DNA from: Anagrus nilaparvatae | Taxonomy: Eukaryota; Arthropoda; Insecta; Hymenoptera; Mymaridae | Direction of reading: 5' to 3' | Assembly (NCBI GenBank): GCA_022575985.1 | Contig: JAKSXM010000132.1 | Location: 2,604,001-2,668,000 of the forward strand | Length of the DNA: 64,000 nucleotides | Shown: piece after piece, positions 45,617 to 57,739 of the stretch | How the letters are laid out: every line of letters begins with the position of its first letter | Numbering within the stretch: position 1 is the first letter of the stretch | Notes under the pieces: generated by a model | Database searches by the model: none | Seen by the model: the letters and a program-made list of their open reading frames with translations, nothing else | What the model was told of the DNA's origin: nothing | Translations under genes and position numbers: made by a program

Positions 45617-46014
45617 ACTGAAAAAAATACCCGTTTGAAAATTTAGTTCATAGGGAGGGGTAGAAGAAAGGGTGAAAAATTACGTTTTTAGGGAAGAGAG
45701 GTCAAATGGAATTAGAATATTTTCGATTTAAAGACTTCTAGGGACCCTAGAAATGAAGACTGGATTAAATAAATTTTGTTTTCCTGCTGGATTTTTTGAT
45801 TCATCATATTGAAGAGACATTGAAATGACTTGGGTAAAAAATTTCTCCTCGAATTAGACATCTTTAAGACTTTTCCATTTATTGACCTGACAAACTTAGA
45901 AGACACGATTTCATCTAATTTGTATTAGATATATAGGGTGATCGTGGTTAAAAATCTATTTATATTCATGATAGTCAGAAACATGCGATTTACGGTAAAA
46001 GAACTAGCCCAAAT
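45617..46014. other. Gene-free; part related to the piggyBac interior
   Basis: 45770-45960 read backwards resembles 52850-52990 (GACTTGGG, GACCTGACAAA and GGGTGATCGTG blocks). It is probably a remnant of the same non-coding element sequence. Confidence 0.4.
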
Positions 46015-46046
46015 TATAACCGAGCGAAGCCAGGGCAGACGGCTAG
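46015..46046 (+). mobile_element. Helitron 3' terminus
   Basis: CCGAGCGAAGCCAGGGC, a short stem, then GGCTAG and T, matches the usual insect Helitron end (GC hairpin, CTAG, T). The 5' end was not identified. A palindrome of TATATA, 46047-46075, follows. Confidence 0.55.
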
Positions 46047-46355
46047 TATTTATATATATATTTTATATATATATAAATACCAGCGTTGTTAATGCCCGCC
46101 TAGTTAAAAATCATTAAATCATGCGTATGGGATCCACCCACTCCCCCTTTTCGCCCATGATTATCGATGTTTTTGTATTTTAAATTATTGCTTACATTAA
46201 TTTTAACACCTGTTAAAAGTTTATTTAACCTAAGTTAAAGTTAACTAGGACATGTTACCGAACACATGAGAATAAGTTATTTTTTTATAGTGTGCATGAA
46301 TTTGGTGGTGACTTTGTCCTGTAATCAATAACTCAAGCAACTTGTCAAGTAACTG

Positions 46356-46492
46356 CCTGGCTTAATCCTCAACCAACTGAAAATTCCAAAAAAAGTTCCA
46401 TCATGAGTTGCATAGAGTTGCAAAGGAATTGCAAAGAGTTGAAACTCCTTGTGGAGTTTTCAGTTGTCTGAGGGTTGACCAGGCTAATGTAT
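46356..46492. mobile_element. Short hairpin MITE
   Basis: Arms GCCTGGCTTAATCCTCAACC.. and complement of GCCTGGTCAACCCTCAGACA.. enclose GTTGCATAGAGTTGC-type direct repeats. About 137 bases; target duplication unclear. Confidence 0.55.
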
Positions 46493-47139
46493 ACATTTTT
46501 TTGTAAATGTATTTATTTGATTGAAAAAATTATTTGATTTTGTATTTTTAATTACACTTTTATTGATTATATGGTTGAATAATCTTTTTTTTAATTTACA
46601 AAAAATATTCAAATAAATTTTATTTTCATAAGTTAAATTACATACAGTTCATTTATTTCTCTTATCAACAAAAAACAGCTCATGAAATTTAAAATTTCAT
46701 CTATGTATTATAAAACTTGTATAATATATAAAAAATGATACTTTATTTTCTAAGCATCTAATTTTCATTTTATAGTCTACAAGTTTTATAACAAAATTCT
46801 GTATAATTATGTACTTATATACACCAATCAAAAACAAAGACGAAAGTTATCAGCAGTTATAAAAGTGTACAGTAATTTTATTTTGGGAATGAATGAATTT
46901 TATAGATATCTTTTATTAAAGCCACTTTTTGAAATTTGCATGGAGAAAATACGTTTACTTATCAGTATTATTTAATTTTTCTTTTTTTTTGGAATATTGT
47001 ATATGCTTCTTATCGCTTCTAATATTGAAGAAAATACTATCAATTATGTGCGATATTTAGAGAAAAAATAGTTGAATAAAGTTTATCAGTACTTTTGGAT
47101 GGTACGTTTAGCATAAACAGAGCACATCAAAAGCTTACA
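46493..47139. other. Gene-free AT-rich sequence
   Basis: Nothing recognised. Confidence 0.45.
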
Positions 47140-48150
47140 AAATACCCTGCCAACTAGCTGGCACTAAGGTTCCTCAAACAATGGGAAAAAACTTTTCCAA
47201 TTTTGAGAAATAAATTTTGGAAAAATTCGGTATCAAATCCAAAAAATTACTATAAATGAACTGTCTAAAACTAGTACTCTCATAAAAATAAATTAGGTAC
47301 TACATCCAAAAAGAAAAAAAAAATTGGTATTTTTTGTAAAAATTTTTAAAAAATTAAGTATCAGATTCGAGATATCGAGTAAAAACTATACTTTCAAATA
47401 TAAGTACTTTCGTAGAAATAAATGAGGTATTACATCCAAATTAATAAAAAAAAAAAGTACCTAGAGCATTTTTGGTAAAAAAATTTTTGAAAAAAAAATT
47501 AGGTCTTAATTTCATAACGGTTGTGAAATATCGCCGGTCGCAATATTTTCAGATATTAGTACTTTCATGGAATTAAATGAGGTATTACACTAAAAAAAAA
47601 AAATATTGCAAGTTTTTTATTTTTTTTGTTTTCTTAATTTTGAGAAAAAATTTTTAAAAAAATTCGGTATCAGATCCAAAAAATGACTATAAACAAACTT
47701 TCTAAAACTAGTACTTTCATAGAAATAAATTAGGTACTACGTCCAAAAAGAAAAAAAAAATTGTTGTTTTTTGTATTTTTTCGTGAAAAAAATTTTGGGA
47801 AAAAAATTTTCAAAAAATTAAGTATCAGTTTCGAGATATAGAGTAAAAACCATACTTTCAAATATAAGTACTTTCGTAGAAATAAATGAGGTATTACATC
47901 CAAATTAAAAAAAAAAAAAAGTACCTCGAGATTTTTTGATAAAAAAATTTTTGAAAAAAAAATTAGGTCTTAACTCCATAATGTTTGTAAAATATCACCA
48001 ATTACATACATATACACACACATACATACTTTTTTTAAAAACCGGTTTTTTAGCTTCCTGGGGTCTGAAAACGTGCTTATATGCCAAAAAATCAAAAATC
48101 GAAATTTGACCTATCACAATGGTTCCTCTTTGAGGAACTAAAAATCGCTA
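47140..48150 (+). repeat. Dispersed repeat family R, complete-looking copy
   Basis: Starts TACCCTGCCAACTAGCTGGC and ends GGTTCCTCTTTGAGGAAC. Inside are about four diverged units of 170-190 bases, each with AGTACTTTC, AAATGAGGTATTACATCC and AATTTTTGAAAAAAAAATTA blocks, and a CATA/CACA microsatellite near 48004-48030. No frame. Other copies are at 14300-14875 and 22592-24300. Confidence 0.65.
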
Positions 48151-48327
48151 CACTGAAATACATTCCACAAATTCAGCACTGTTTTTAAATGAGACAAAAA
48201 TTTCTGACTAAATAATGTATTATGTATAGTCCTGGTTTAGACCCCCTTTTTGGCTAATTTTCTTTTGCCAATAGGTTCTTGACGTTATCGAATAAGCTTT
48301 TATGTTTCTAGTGTCATTGGCCACAAT

Positions 48328-48500
48328 AGTATATTAAGTATCAAGGGCGTAAAAGTTTTGGCACTAGCGTGAGCACTAGTACTATATGTGTTCATGCTAG
48401 TGCCTAAAGTATTTCGCCCATAGTGTATACAATATTTTTTGCCTACCTAGGCGTAGAACGAGTGCAGAAAATTCTTTACGCACGAGTTTTACGCCCGGGC
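48328..48500. mobile_element. Short MITE, GGGCGTAAAA ends, second copy
   Basis: Same ends and core (CACCTAGGCGTAGAACGAGT-like) as 5171-5320, in a different neighbourhood. This confirms a dispersed element. Confidence 0.6.
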
Positions 48501-51500
48501 AAAAATTTTATTTATTTTTCCGAAAATGGCGTCATTGCTTACAATAAGCATTTTCAGGTTTTTTTGGAGGGTTTTTGATATTTTGGTCTATTATTTATAT
48601 TTTTTTGGCCGCTTCAAATATAATAAATTTATTTAGTAGCAAAGCAATTAAATATAATTGAGAAAGTAAAAAAATAATCTAAAAATGTCTATGATAGGTC
48701 AGTAGCTCATATTTTCGTATCACATTTATATTCAACGATCCAAAAAATATCAATATTTATTAAAAATTACATGGACAAAATAGAGATTCCACGTTTGCAC
48801 TAATAAATATATCAGTTAATTACAGAAGATCAGTCTGTAACTGGTGTATTACCCAATATTTATTGATTTCATGAATTAATTAAAAAAGATTTATACAATA
48901 CAAAAATTTGCTAAATTAATCGTACTCTATTTCAAAGGATAAAACAACATAAAAAATCAAAAGAATTTTTTTATCTAAAAATGTAATCATAAACTCAAAA
49001 TTAAAAAAAAAAATTATATTTTGGTAAAATCTGTTTGTTTGATTGGCTATAATTATCTTGACATATATCCTGTAAATCATTTGGACCATAAATCGGGTAT
49101 TCAATTTAACTCTTTTTTTTTCAACTTTATATATGATATATATATTTATATATAAATTGCATTTCTATTGAAACGTCACCGCAAATTTTATCGTAATACA
49201 TTGTTAACCACAAATGTCATCATGAAACCAAAATGAACGATTACTATTTTCCTATGAATATAACTATTTAATACACGTATATATGGAAAATAATAATTTA
49301 AATCCAATACAGTTTATCATTGTATATATGACCTCTACCATTACACATAAGTTTATTAAGTTACATATATTATTATTCTATGTATATATATATAGAGTTT
49401 ATTGGGGGAAATTCAATCATAGTGTAAATGCATATATAACTTGAATAATAAAGGATATGAACTTCTGGTGTCGAAGATATACCTACCTGTATATATTACT
49501 AATTTATAACAATGAGCAAATGATCCAATTGCAATATTGGATTATTTGATAACAAATTAATGATCTATATTTAGTATGTAAGTGTGATACTATATAAAAG
49601 ATTATTATGTAATTAACAGAACATAATTATAAAATCGTATTTAATGACAATCACTAAATATTACTAAATTGATAAATTAGCTGTTACTTTACGCTATCAT
49701 TTATTCAGGATATCATTTATTTTTTACTAAAAGTAGTATAAAAAAGAGCAACTATATATATAAACTTAAATAGTTGGTTAGTTTCTCGGACCAATTCTCT
49801 AGAGGTAACAATAGTATGTAGATGTGGCATTGTGATTAAAACAAGAGGACTAAATACTTGACAACGAATAAGAGTAAGGTTCATGAGTCAAAGTAACATA
49901 AAAAAAAGTATATATTCATTTGTGCTTCTAAAAGTGTATATTTATATTTACACATCTTGCATTTATTTGTATACTAGATAAGCCATGTTAACTGAGACGA
50001 AATTATACAAAGGGGGCTTTTTGGATTCGTTCCAAAATGATTGCTTCAAATTATGTGTCTAAAAATAAATGCTTTTCTAGATTTAAAAATTTGGTATTAC
50101 TTTTTGCGTAATTAGGGCAATAATATCGATTTTTTGGACAAATAATTTACATTTTTAATCAACTAAATTTGCCATATTCATAAGCCAAGATACCAAGAAA
50201 TAAAAAATAAAAATTCAACAACATACTTTGAAAGCAATTCCTATTTAGCTAAAAATAATAGAATACTATTTAAAAAAAGATTCAAAAATTCATACATTTT
50301 AGTGTAGGTTCAATTGGTACAGCTTACCTCATATATAAGCAAAAATTTTTTTGTGAATGTACAATGCACACATAAATACATGTAAATTGAGACAAAAATG
50401 GTACGACAGTATAGTCGCAAAAAAAAATAAAAAATAAAGAATAGCATATATAGGGTAAAAAAAATTAGAAAGAAAAGTCCTTTTACAGAGACTTTAGTTT
50501 TCCAAGTTCTTTTTCATTATGTTTGTGCATCGTGCGGTGAATGAACAGACATTTTTTTTACCATGAAACAAGACGTTAGAAAAAACTACAAAGATAAATA
50601 TTAATTGTGGTATTGACTTTTTTTTACTAAAAGAAAATTACGTTTAATTATATTCTCATTTTTGTTAATGAACAAACTTTATTTTTTATGATTTCATTTT
50701 TTTTTTGCATCTTCATATTAATAGATCAACTTTTTTTGATTAACAATTTTTATATATTTTTACTTATGTGAAAAAATGTATGGAAGCAAAAAGAAAGATT
50801 AAAAAAACTAAATTGTACCATTTAATTTTAAAAACATAAAAATTGAGAGCCGAAAATAATTTAATTGTACAGAAAAACATTTATTAAAATTAAATTTAAA
50901 ACTTAAAAAATAAAAATTATTTAATTAAAATTTACTTCTTTGTCTGTCATTTTTTTCTTATCTTTTATTTTAATTAAAAATTTTAACTTTTTACAAAAAA
51001 ATTAATTTTTTTTTTTCTTTAAACAAAAAAAAACAAAAAAAAATAATTTTTAATTTTCTCTTTTAAATAGAATTTAAAGAACAAAAGGTTTTACTTAAAT
51101 TAATTTTTAATGAATTATCTGTGTTAAGAAAATGATGTATTTAAATCATATGTGTATGTAAAAGAGAGAGAGAGAGAGAGTAAATATGCACGCCGGCTCC
51201 GACCACTGGCCCGACCGGTAGTGTGCGCCTTGCTGTGTTCTAGGCAACACCTATTCTATAATAAAAGCAAAGTTATAAGCACAAGTCAATAAATGTATAT
51301 TTATTAATCTATTAATAATTATTCACCTCATCCTAATCCACCACTCCACTAGTTAGTTTTAATGGCAGTTCCACAATATTCTGTGTAGGTATTTTCAAAT
51401 GTAATGTTTATGAAACTTATGAACAAATCTGAAAGTTTGCCCGAAATTTTTTTTTTTTTTTTGGAATTGCTATTAAAAATAAAACATCATGCAAGTTTTA

Positions 51501-51703
51501 TTTACAATAATATTTTATATTTATTTATTATTAAAAATATGTTTGAGGATCTGTATACAGGAAATCTCCAGACTGACTTAATGAATCAAAAAAAATTGTT
51601 ACACAAAATTTTAAATTATATCTAAGAATAGTGATCCTGTGCACTGTCCCTCCGAAATTGCTCCCCAGACAATTGACACCCTGAAGTCAAAGTAAATAAT
51701 TAA
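48501..51703. other. Long gene-free stretch
   Basis: AT-rich throughout with TATATA runs near 49130-49400. 51163-51180 is a GA microsatellite. 51184-51250 is GC-richer (GCCGGCTCCGACCACTGGCC), followed by AATAAAAGC and CAATAAATG. This could be an LTR or 3' UTR remnant, but no partner repeat or frame was found. No exon could be supported. Confidence 0.4.
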
Positions 51704-54700
51704 CCCTCAGGTACACCAGATGGGTCTGAAAGACCCAGCGTTTTTTTTTAAGTTCGTGGTATTTTTATATAACGACCCGGATGCCCTCCATAAAAGGATG
51801 GGAATTTAATTTGGTATGTATGTAAAAAATTCACCCACCCAGCAGCATCTGTAGCTCACGCAGCTTTGGCCGAGACGCTTCTGAATTTTAGTGTCGGGTC
51901 TCAGAGACCCACGTTGTGCATGAACGTAATTTTTAGTATTTTTAATATTTTTTAAAAAAAGGTAAGAAATGTTTAAATTAATTAAAAATATCTTGTTTTG
52001 TTTATTTATAAGTAAATAAAAATAAATTTGTTTATATTTGTGAGTGTCTTAGACTTTTGAACGGTTTTTTATAGGAAAAAATGCCGGCAATATTGCGCGT
52101 AAAACTTGTAGATGGCCAATGCATTTTTTTTATGGAATCCTCGATAAAGCCATTACCAACTCGTACATGCTGTACACGTTTAATGCAAAAAATGACCCTG
52201 TAGAAAGGAGAGATTTCATTTCTCAGCTTGCTTTGGATTTATTAAAGTCCCATTTGCAGGATAGGTTGAATCTTCGAGGAATCCATGTTTATTTTAAAAA
52301 AACACATAAATTATGTGTTAATGCTGATAATAACGAACAAGAAGAAGATCCTAGAGACATTTTGCAAGATAATGTCTTACAACTCAGGCAAAGTTGTTAT
52401 TTATGTCCACTAAAACTAGACAGGAAAACTAAAATTTGCCCATATGCAACGAGCATAGAAATATTAGGTGCATCGAGTGCTCTAGACTAAAAAATAAGTC
52501 ATAAACTTATTGTAATTATGTAACTTTGTTTTTTTCCTCTTTTTTCTACTTATTTTGAATATTTTTGCGTAATAAAACCTAATTATAAAAAAAAATTTTT
52601 TTTTAAATTGTAAAAACCCTAATTTTTATTTGCCGGAATAATTCAATTTTTTTCACCATCCTCTAAATCTGTTTTTATTTCCTTAAAGTATAATTCTTGG
52701 CATTTTTGGAACAGTACCTACAAAGGTTTTTATTTTTATTTGTTGCAAAGTTACGCCAATTTGAAAAAAATAGCCTTTTATAAAAAAAAAAACACTTTTA
52801 TTTTTTTTATCACAACTGCTAACATTTAAATAAATTAGTATTTTTAGGCACGATCACCCTATGTATGCAATACATAGATGAAAATCGTGCCTTATAATTT
52901 TGTCAGGTCAAAAAACGAAAAGTTCCTAAAATTGTCTAATTTGTGGAGAAATTTTGTCCCCAAGTCATTCCGATGCCTCTAACATGCTTATACTGAAGGT
53001 ATGTGTGTCTGTATGTATGTTCGAGAAACTGTACAGAGCAAATTTCAAACACAACTCGATGAAATAAAAAAAAAAAATTGGTACATAATTTTTTGTACAG
53101 TATCTAGTTGTGCCTCCTTCAGTATGACTAAATTTCACCCATTTGTTGTCGAGCAATCACAAAAATACTGATTTCCGTTAACAAAAAAATTGACTAATAA
53201 TAGTAAATATCTGGAACAACTCGATGAATCAAAAAAAAAATTGATACAAAATTTGTTATTTGATGTCTAGATTTGCCTCCTCCAGTTTGGCTTAATTTCA
53301 ATAAGTTGTTGTTGAGTTATCACAAAAAAACTGATTTCAAATACCAAAAAAATTAACTAAAAAGTAATAAAATAGGAAATATCTGGAACAACTCAGTCAA
53401 ACAAATTAAAATTAATTTATATAATAATAAAAATGTTTCTTACATCCATGAAAGTGTCATATGCTATGGTGTCAGTTTCAGCATCCCACACGCATCTATT
53501 CCGCATCCAGAATTTTCCATTAATACAACATTTACAGCAAGCTTATAATTCTTATGTTTATTCACTTCACCTGAATATAGTTATAAAATGAACTTGATTG
53601 TTATAAAAATGATAACTTATTATATTTTTAATTTACTTCCTATTCTTATCCTAACTAAGTCAGTTATTATTTGTTTTTCATCCATTTTTCAGCTTCTGCA
53701 GAATAAAATTTTGTCGATAATGTATCAAACATAATAACATTATGGATTATTTTCTTTGCTTTTTTTGGCTGGAATCTAGACATTTTTAAGCATATTAAAT
53801 TACTTTAAGATTAAGAAAAACCATAAATAAACCTCACCTTTCACTCAGTTTTGCCATAAACATAATTCTAATGCTGAAAAATAAAAAACAAAGAAATTAC
53901 GTTCTTTATATTAATTTAAAAAAAATATTAAAAATTTTTATACTTATCTGAATAAAACTTTTGTTTATTTAACTATATCCACCAAAGAATTTAAAATAAA
54001 CCTGAAAAAAATAATAACAAATTTATAAACACAGCCATTAACCTAGCAGTCGACTAGCAGACTAACCTAACTATATACTACTGAAAGTCTTCTAGTTTAA
54101 ATTTAAGCGCGTAATTTAAAACAACTTTTTAAACTTCTTCTACTATTTTTTTAAAAACGTGGATAAAAATAATAAATAATATATAAATTTGTAAATTTAT
54201 ATTTCTTTTAATTAATATTTTTATGCAAAATTTTTAAAAAGATGATATAGTAAGTTCTATTAAATTAAGTACTCGAATTTAAACTAATACTTGTTTTTCA
54301 GCAGTATTGGCTTTTAATTATACAATAAGCATACATTGCTGTTAACAAATTTGTTATTATCTTTTCTCAGATAAAATGATTATCTTAAGGCACACGGGTA
54401 GAATTTGATTTAGGTAATTAAAAAATGTTAATATATTCTTTTTAAAGAATATGGGAAATTTTTCTTTGATTTTTTTCAGGATTATAAGAAAGATTAATAT
54501 ATACTGAAAGATTTAGATATTTTAATCAAATTTAGAAATTCAAAGTATATTTTATATTTTCAAAGCACATTTTAGTAAATTATTATAAAGGAAAGTTGGT
54601 GCCAGTTTTATTGATCAGTAATATTCAGCAAATGATCTTGTTAGGTGAAAAATAAATACGAATAATCTAAATTCTATTATTTATATTAATTAATGCAGAT

Positions 54701-55096
54701 AAAAAAATTTTCTTTATAAATTTTAAATATTTTTATGCGAATTCGGGTTAAAGAAAAATTTTCGAATAATTATTTATGAATATACTTTGAATAACATGTA
54801 ATAATAAATAATAGTTTTCCATTTATGAAGGTGTGGATCCCATCAAAATTATTAAAGAGAAAATACTCAATAAATATGTGATCGTGCCTGAAATAAAAAA
54901 GCCTTAGCTTTTTTATAATTCTTTGCGATTTTTTATTTCATATATTTGTATTTGAGTAGTTTTCCAATCGAAAAAGAACCTAAAAGTCAAATTCTGTTGA
55001 TATAAACAGAAGTTACAGCTGCTCAAAGTTGATTCGAATCTCTAAGACCCACGTCGTGTAAAGTCAGGAAAAAAAGGTACCTGGGGTTGCTAAGGG
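51704..55096 (+). mobile_element. piggyBac element relic, 3.4 kb
   Basis: Starts CCCTCAGGTACACC and ends as the complement of CCCTTAGCAACCCC, with TTAA at 51700-51703 and 55097-55100. CCCT ends plus TTAA are the piggyBac signature. Sub-terminal GGTCTGAAAGACCC (51725) and GGTCTCAGAGACCC (51898) palindromes, with a related AAGACCCACGTCGTG near the right end, may be transposase sites. Only a C-terminal transposase fragment remains. Most of 52500-55030 is non-coding and includes two 185-base tandem units (53030-53400). Confidence 0.8.
52083..52490 (+). pseudogene. piggyBac transposase C-terminal fragment
   Basis: The frame reads ..AGNIARKTCRWPMHFFYGILDKAITNSYMLY.., matching the last catalytic part of piggyBac DDE transposases (usual form RRWP..VFF.ILD.A..NA..LY). 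It then has RRDFISQLALDLL and CYLCPLKLDRKTKICPYA, where a Cys-rich tail starts but loses its later cysteines. It ends at a TAG in 52488-52490. The N-terminal two-thirds and the first catalytic aspartates are missing. A TTTTTATAG just upstream could be an acceptor site, but no upstream exon was found. The cut-and-paste enzyme is inactive here. Confidence 0.75.
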
Positions 55097-55100
55097 TTAA

Positions 55101-55559
55101 GAAAAAAATTTTTTTTTAAATAATCAATAATTGATTTCTTGTCTTCAAAGAATTAGGGGTAGTTGCGAGTAAATTTATGAAGGGTTGTCCGAACCCCTAT
55201 TAAGGGACAGCACCCCCTCACCCTCCTTTGATTAAGCTTCCCTGTCAAAAAATTTTAACATATTATGGCCATAATATATGTTAATACGACTTATAATGTC
55301 CATATTATGTCCATAATTGTAACGCTTTGGAAAACCGCTAAAACCGTGTTCCAACGTATGGAAATCAAATTTAAACCCAAATATTAATTAAAAAGCAATA
55401 ATTTTTATCTGGCATGGTTAAAACATATATAAGAATAATAAAAATCTAATTTAGCAACTCTGGAAACAAAAATTTATATGAAATAAGGGAATGAAAAGTA
55501 AACTAAATTACAATTTTTTACTCCGAAGAATAATATTTTATTACGTCATACTGGTTACT
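55101..55559. other. Gene-free sequence
   Basis: AT-rich with a short block CCCCTATTAAGGGACAGCAC. Nothing recognised. Confidence 0.4.
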
Positions 55560-56900
55560 AATAAAATGATTGTCATCACCTCCTGATAGGATATGGAGCT
55601 ACTAACACTTCACTAAAAATAGTTATTACCCCCTCAGAAGCCCTTTACATGAATGCAGGCTGCTCATTATTCTCTTCGAAGAGAACATCGACATAATTTG
55701 AATATAAATTCGACATACGATGATAACAGAGCATATCATTTAATGCAATGCTTATTACAACAAATCAGTTCAAGATAATTAAGATTCTATCTTATTGGGC
55801 CAAGTGCTGACCTTTGGTACTCCATGGTAACCGTTTTTACCTTGAAATAGTTATTAACCCCTCAGGAGGTCGTTATATCTATGCAGGGAACTTATTATCC
55901 TTTTTCAATAGAATTCTGACATAAAATGAACATAAATTTGACATATGCTGATAAGAGAGAATATCGTTTAATGCAATAACTTTTCCCAACAAATTAGCTC
56001 AAGATAATTAGGATTTAAAATAATTGGACCAAACATCGACCTTTGACACTCTGAGGTAACCGTTTTTACCTTGAAATAATTATTACCACTCAAAATGTTT
56101 TCATACAGCAGATGTCTTGTTGCTTCATGCTTTGCTGACAAAACTACAGGATGCTGAAAATTATACTTATTTTTTCTTTCAAAAATTTTCGTCTTTATCC
56201 TTAACAATCCATCTTTATCTTAAAAATATCATAATAACTTATTTCCGGATATTTCCGGATCTTTAGATCCGTTGAACATCTCTGCTTGCATCATCCTTAA
56301 TACGGTAGTTTGAGCTTTTTTAATCTCTTCTGAACTTAATCCGCCTTACTTTCAATCGCGTTATACCGCGTTATACTTTATCTTCATCAACTTCAACTTT
56401 ACTACTTGGCCATTTACCTGAATAGTCTCTTAACTACGAAGGACCCTCCCAACATCTAGAAGTCATATCTCTTTGTACACCCTATTGACGGTAAATCAGC
56501 AATATTTTTGAATCCAGAAACATGCCTCCATTCTTTTGTATTTGTAAGTCCCCTTATCTCTTTTGTACGATTATATACTAAGGCAGCATATTCGAAAGAC
56601 CTCGTTATCCATGCTAATGCTGTTGTAGAATCTAGCTAAAGCTATTAGTTACGAATTTTACTTTTTCCTCTGCTTAGTAATGCCTTTTTTACACTTACGA
56701 CTAATCATTCTCCGATCCCAGCTGATAGACTCTCTAACCTTGGAATGGTTACTCCGGTCGTAGGTGAAATTCGACTTTTAAATATTCCTGTGACTGAATG
56801 ATGCGAGATACAATAGATTTTTAGATTTCTAAAAAATTTAATCTAGTCTAGAAAGGGTTTTAGCACCTTGGTGAGAACCCCTTCCTCTACCCTATTTTTC
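55560..56900 (-). pseudogene. BEL/Pao retrotransposon pol relic with 229-base tandem units
   Basis: On the minus strand, frames broken by stops read SRISPTTGVTIPRLESLSA, LDSTTALAWI, YNRTKEIRGLTNTKEWRHV and FKNIADLPSIG. These follow the Pao-type order of RNase H-like region with A17-type motifs (usual R..PL...IPRLEL, TDS..VL.WI, WRHV....N.AD..SRG). Next comes a CWEGP.WL..WP-like block, and at about 56150 HPVVLSAKHEATRHLLYEN, the start of the integrase zinc region. Beyond it, two units of about 229 bases (starts near 55623, 55851, third partial 56080) are tandem copies with ACCGTTTTTACCTTGAAATA. No LTRs found. Confidence 0.6.
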
Positions 56901-57357
56901 GAAATTTTTATATTATCAGCTTTAGCTGCGTTTGTGATAACTTTGCGTAAAAAAATAAAATTATAACTAAGCAACATTGTTTTTGTCTCGCGTATATTGA
57001 AAATCTTGTAAATTTCATGTACTTTTTTTTTAGATTTCTTATTTTTTCCAAATATTGCAGAAAAAATGAAAAAAATTTTCTAATTGTCGCCGGAAAACTT
57101 TTGTAAATTTTTAAAGAAATGGCCATTTTTAATAAAAATTTAACTGAATACATAAAAATTAATGTCAAATTAAGGATACCTTTTGTTACACTAAAATTTT
57201 TATGATTTTTAAATATTTCAGTTTTTTTTTAATTAATGTGAACATTTTAAATTGAATATCTCAAAAACTACTAATAGCTAGTTTGAATCTATGACCTATT
57301 TTTATTTTTTTATTAGCTGCTTTTGGGTGTCTGTTATGAGCAGCCAAATTATAATAG
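56901..57357. other. Upstream region of the phosphatase gene
   Basis: AT-rich. The minus-strand frame at 56908-57168 has no features. No other gene seen. Confidence 0.45.
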
Positions 57358-57367
57358 TATATAAAGG
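57358..57367 (+). promoter_or_regulatory. TATA box of the acid phosphatase gene
   Basis: TATATAAAGG stands in AT-rich DNA. A start near 57390-57406 (TACTTCATTTTC region) would follow. A probable 5' UTR intron, donor GTAATA at 57442 and acceptor AAACAG ending 57686, brings the leader to the ATG at 57740. A strong TATA box suits high tissue-specific expression. Confidence 0.55.
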
Positions 57368-57739
57368 CTAAAAGTCACATAAACCTAGACCGATCTACAT
57401 TACTTCATTTTCGGACAGCAGGAATCGAATTAGTTGAAAAAGTAATAATAGCTCATATATTAATACAATATATTTATATTCTTTTTAATTTTTATAATTT
57501 GATATTTATGTAAAAAATATTCAGATTATGCAACTGTATATGTATCTAATTAGTCTTTTTCATTATTAGCGTTTTCGCGTAAATGCATAAAATAAAAAAA
57601 TTAACATCATATTATATTTTATTTCAATAAAAACCAAATAATTATTAGAAATATTTTTAACTTGTTTTTAATAATTTTCTAAACAGTTTTAAAGAAGATT
57701 TTCTAAAAAACTTAGCACTTGTTATTTTCTAAAGTTAAT

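Noticed and set aside
51163..51310. GA repeat and GC-richer block with AATAAA-like signals as a solo LTR
   Set aside because: No second copy, TG..CA borders or target duplication could be found in the window.
52965..53156. 63-codon minus-strand frame in the piggyBac interior
   Set aside because: Spans tandem non-coding units; no features.
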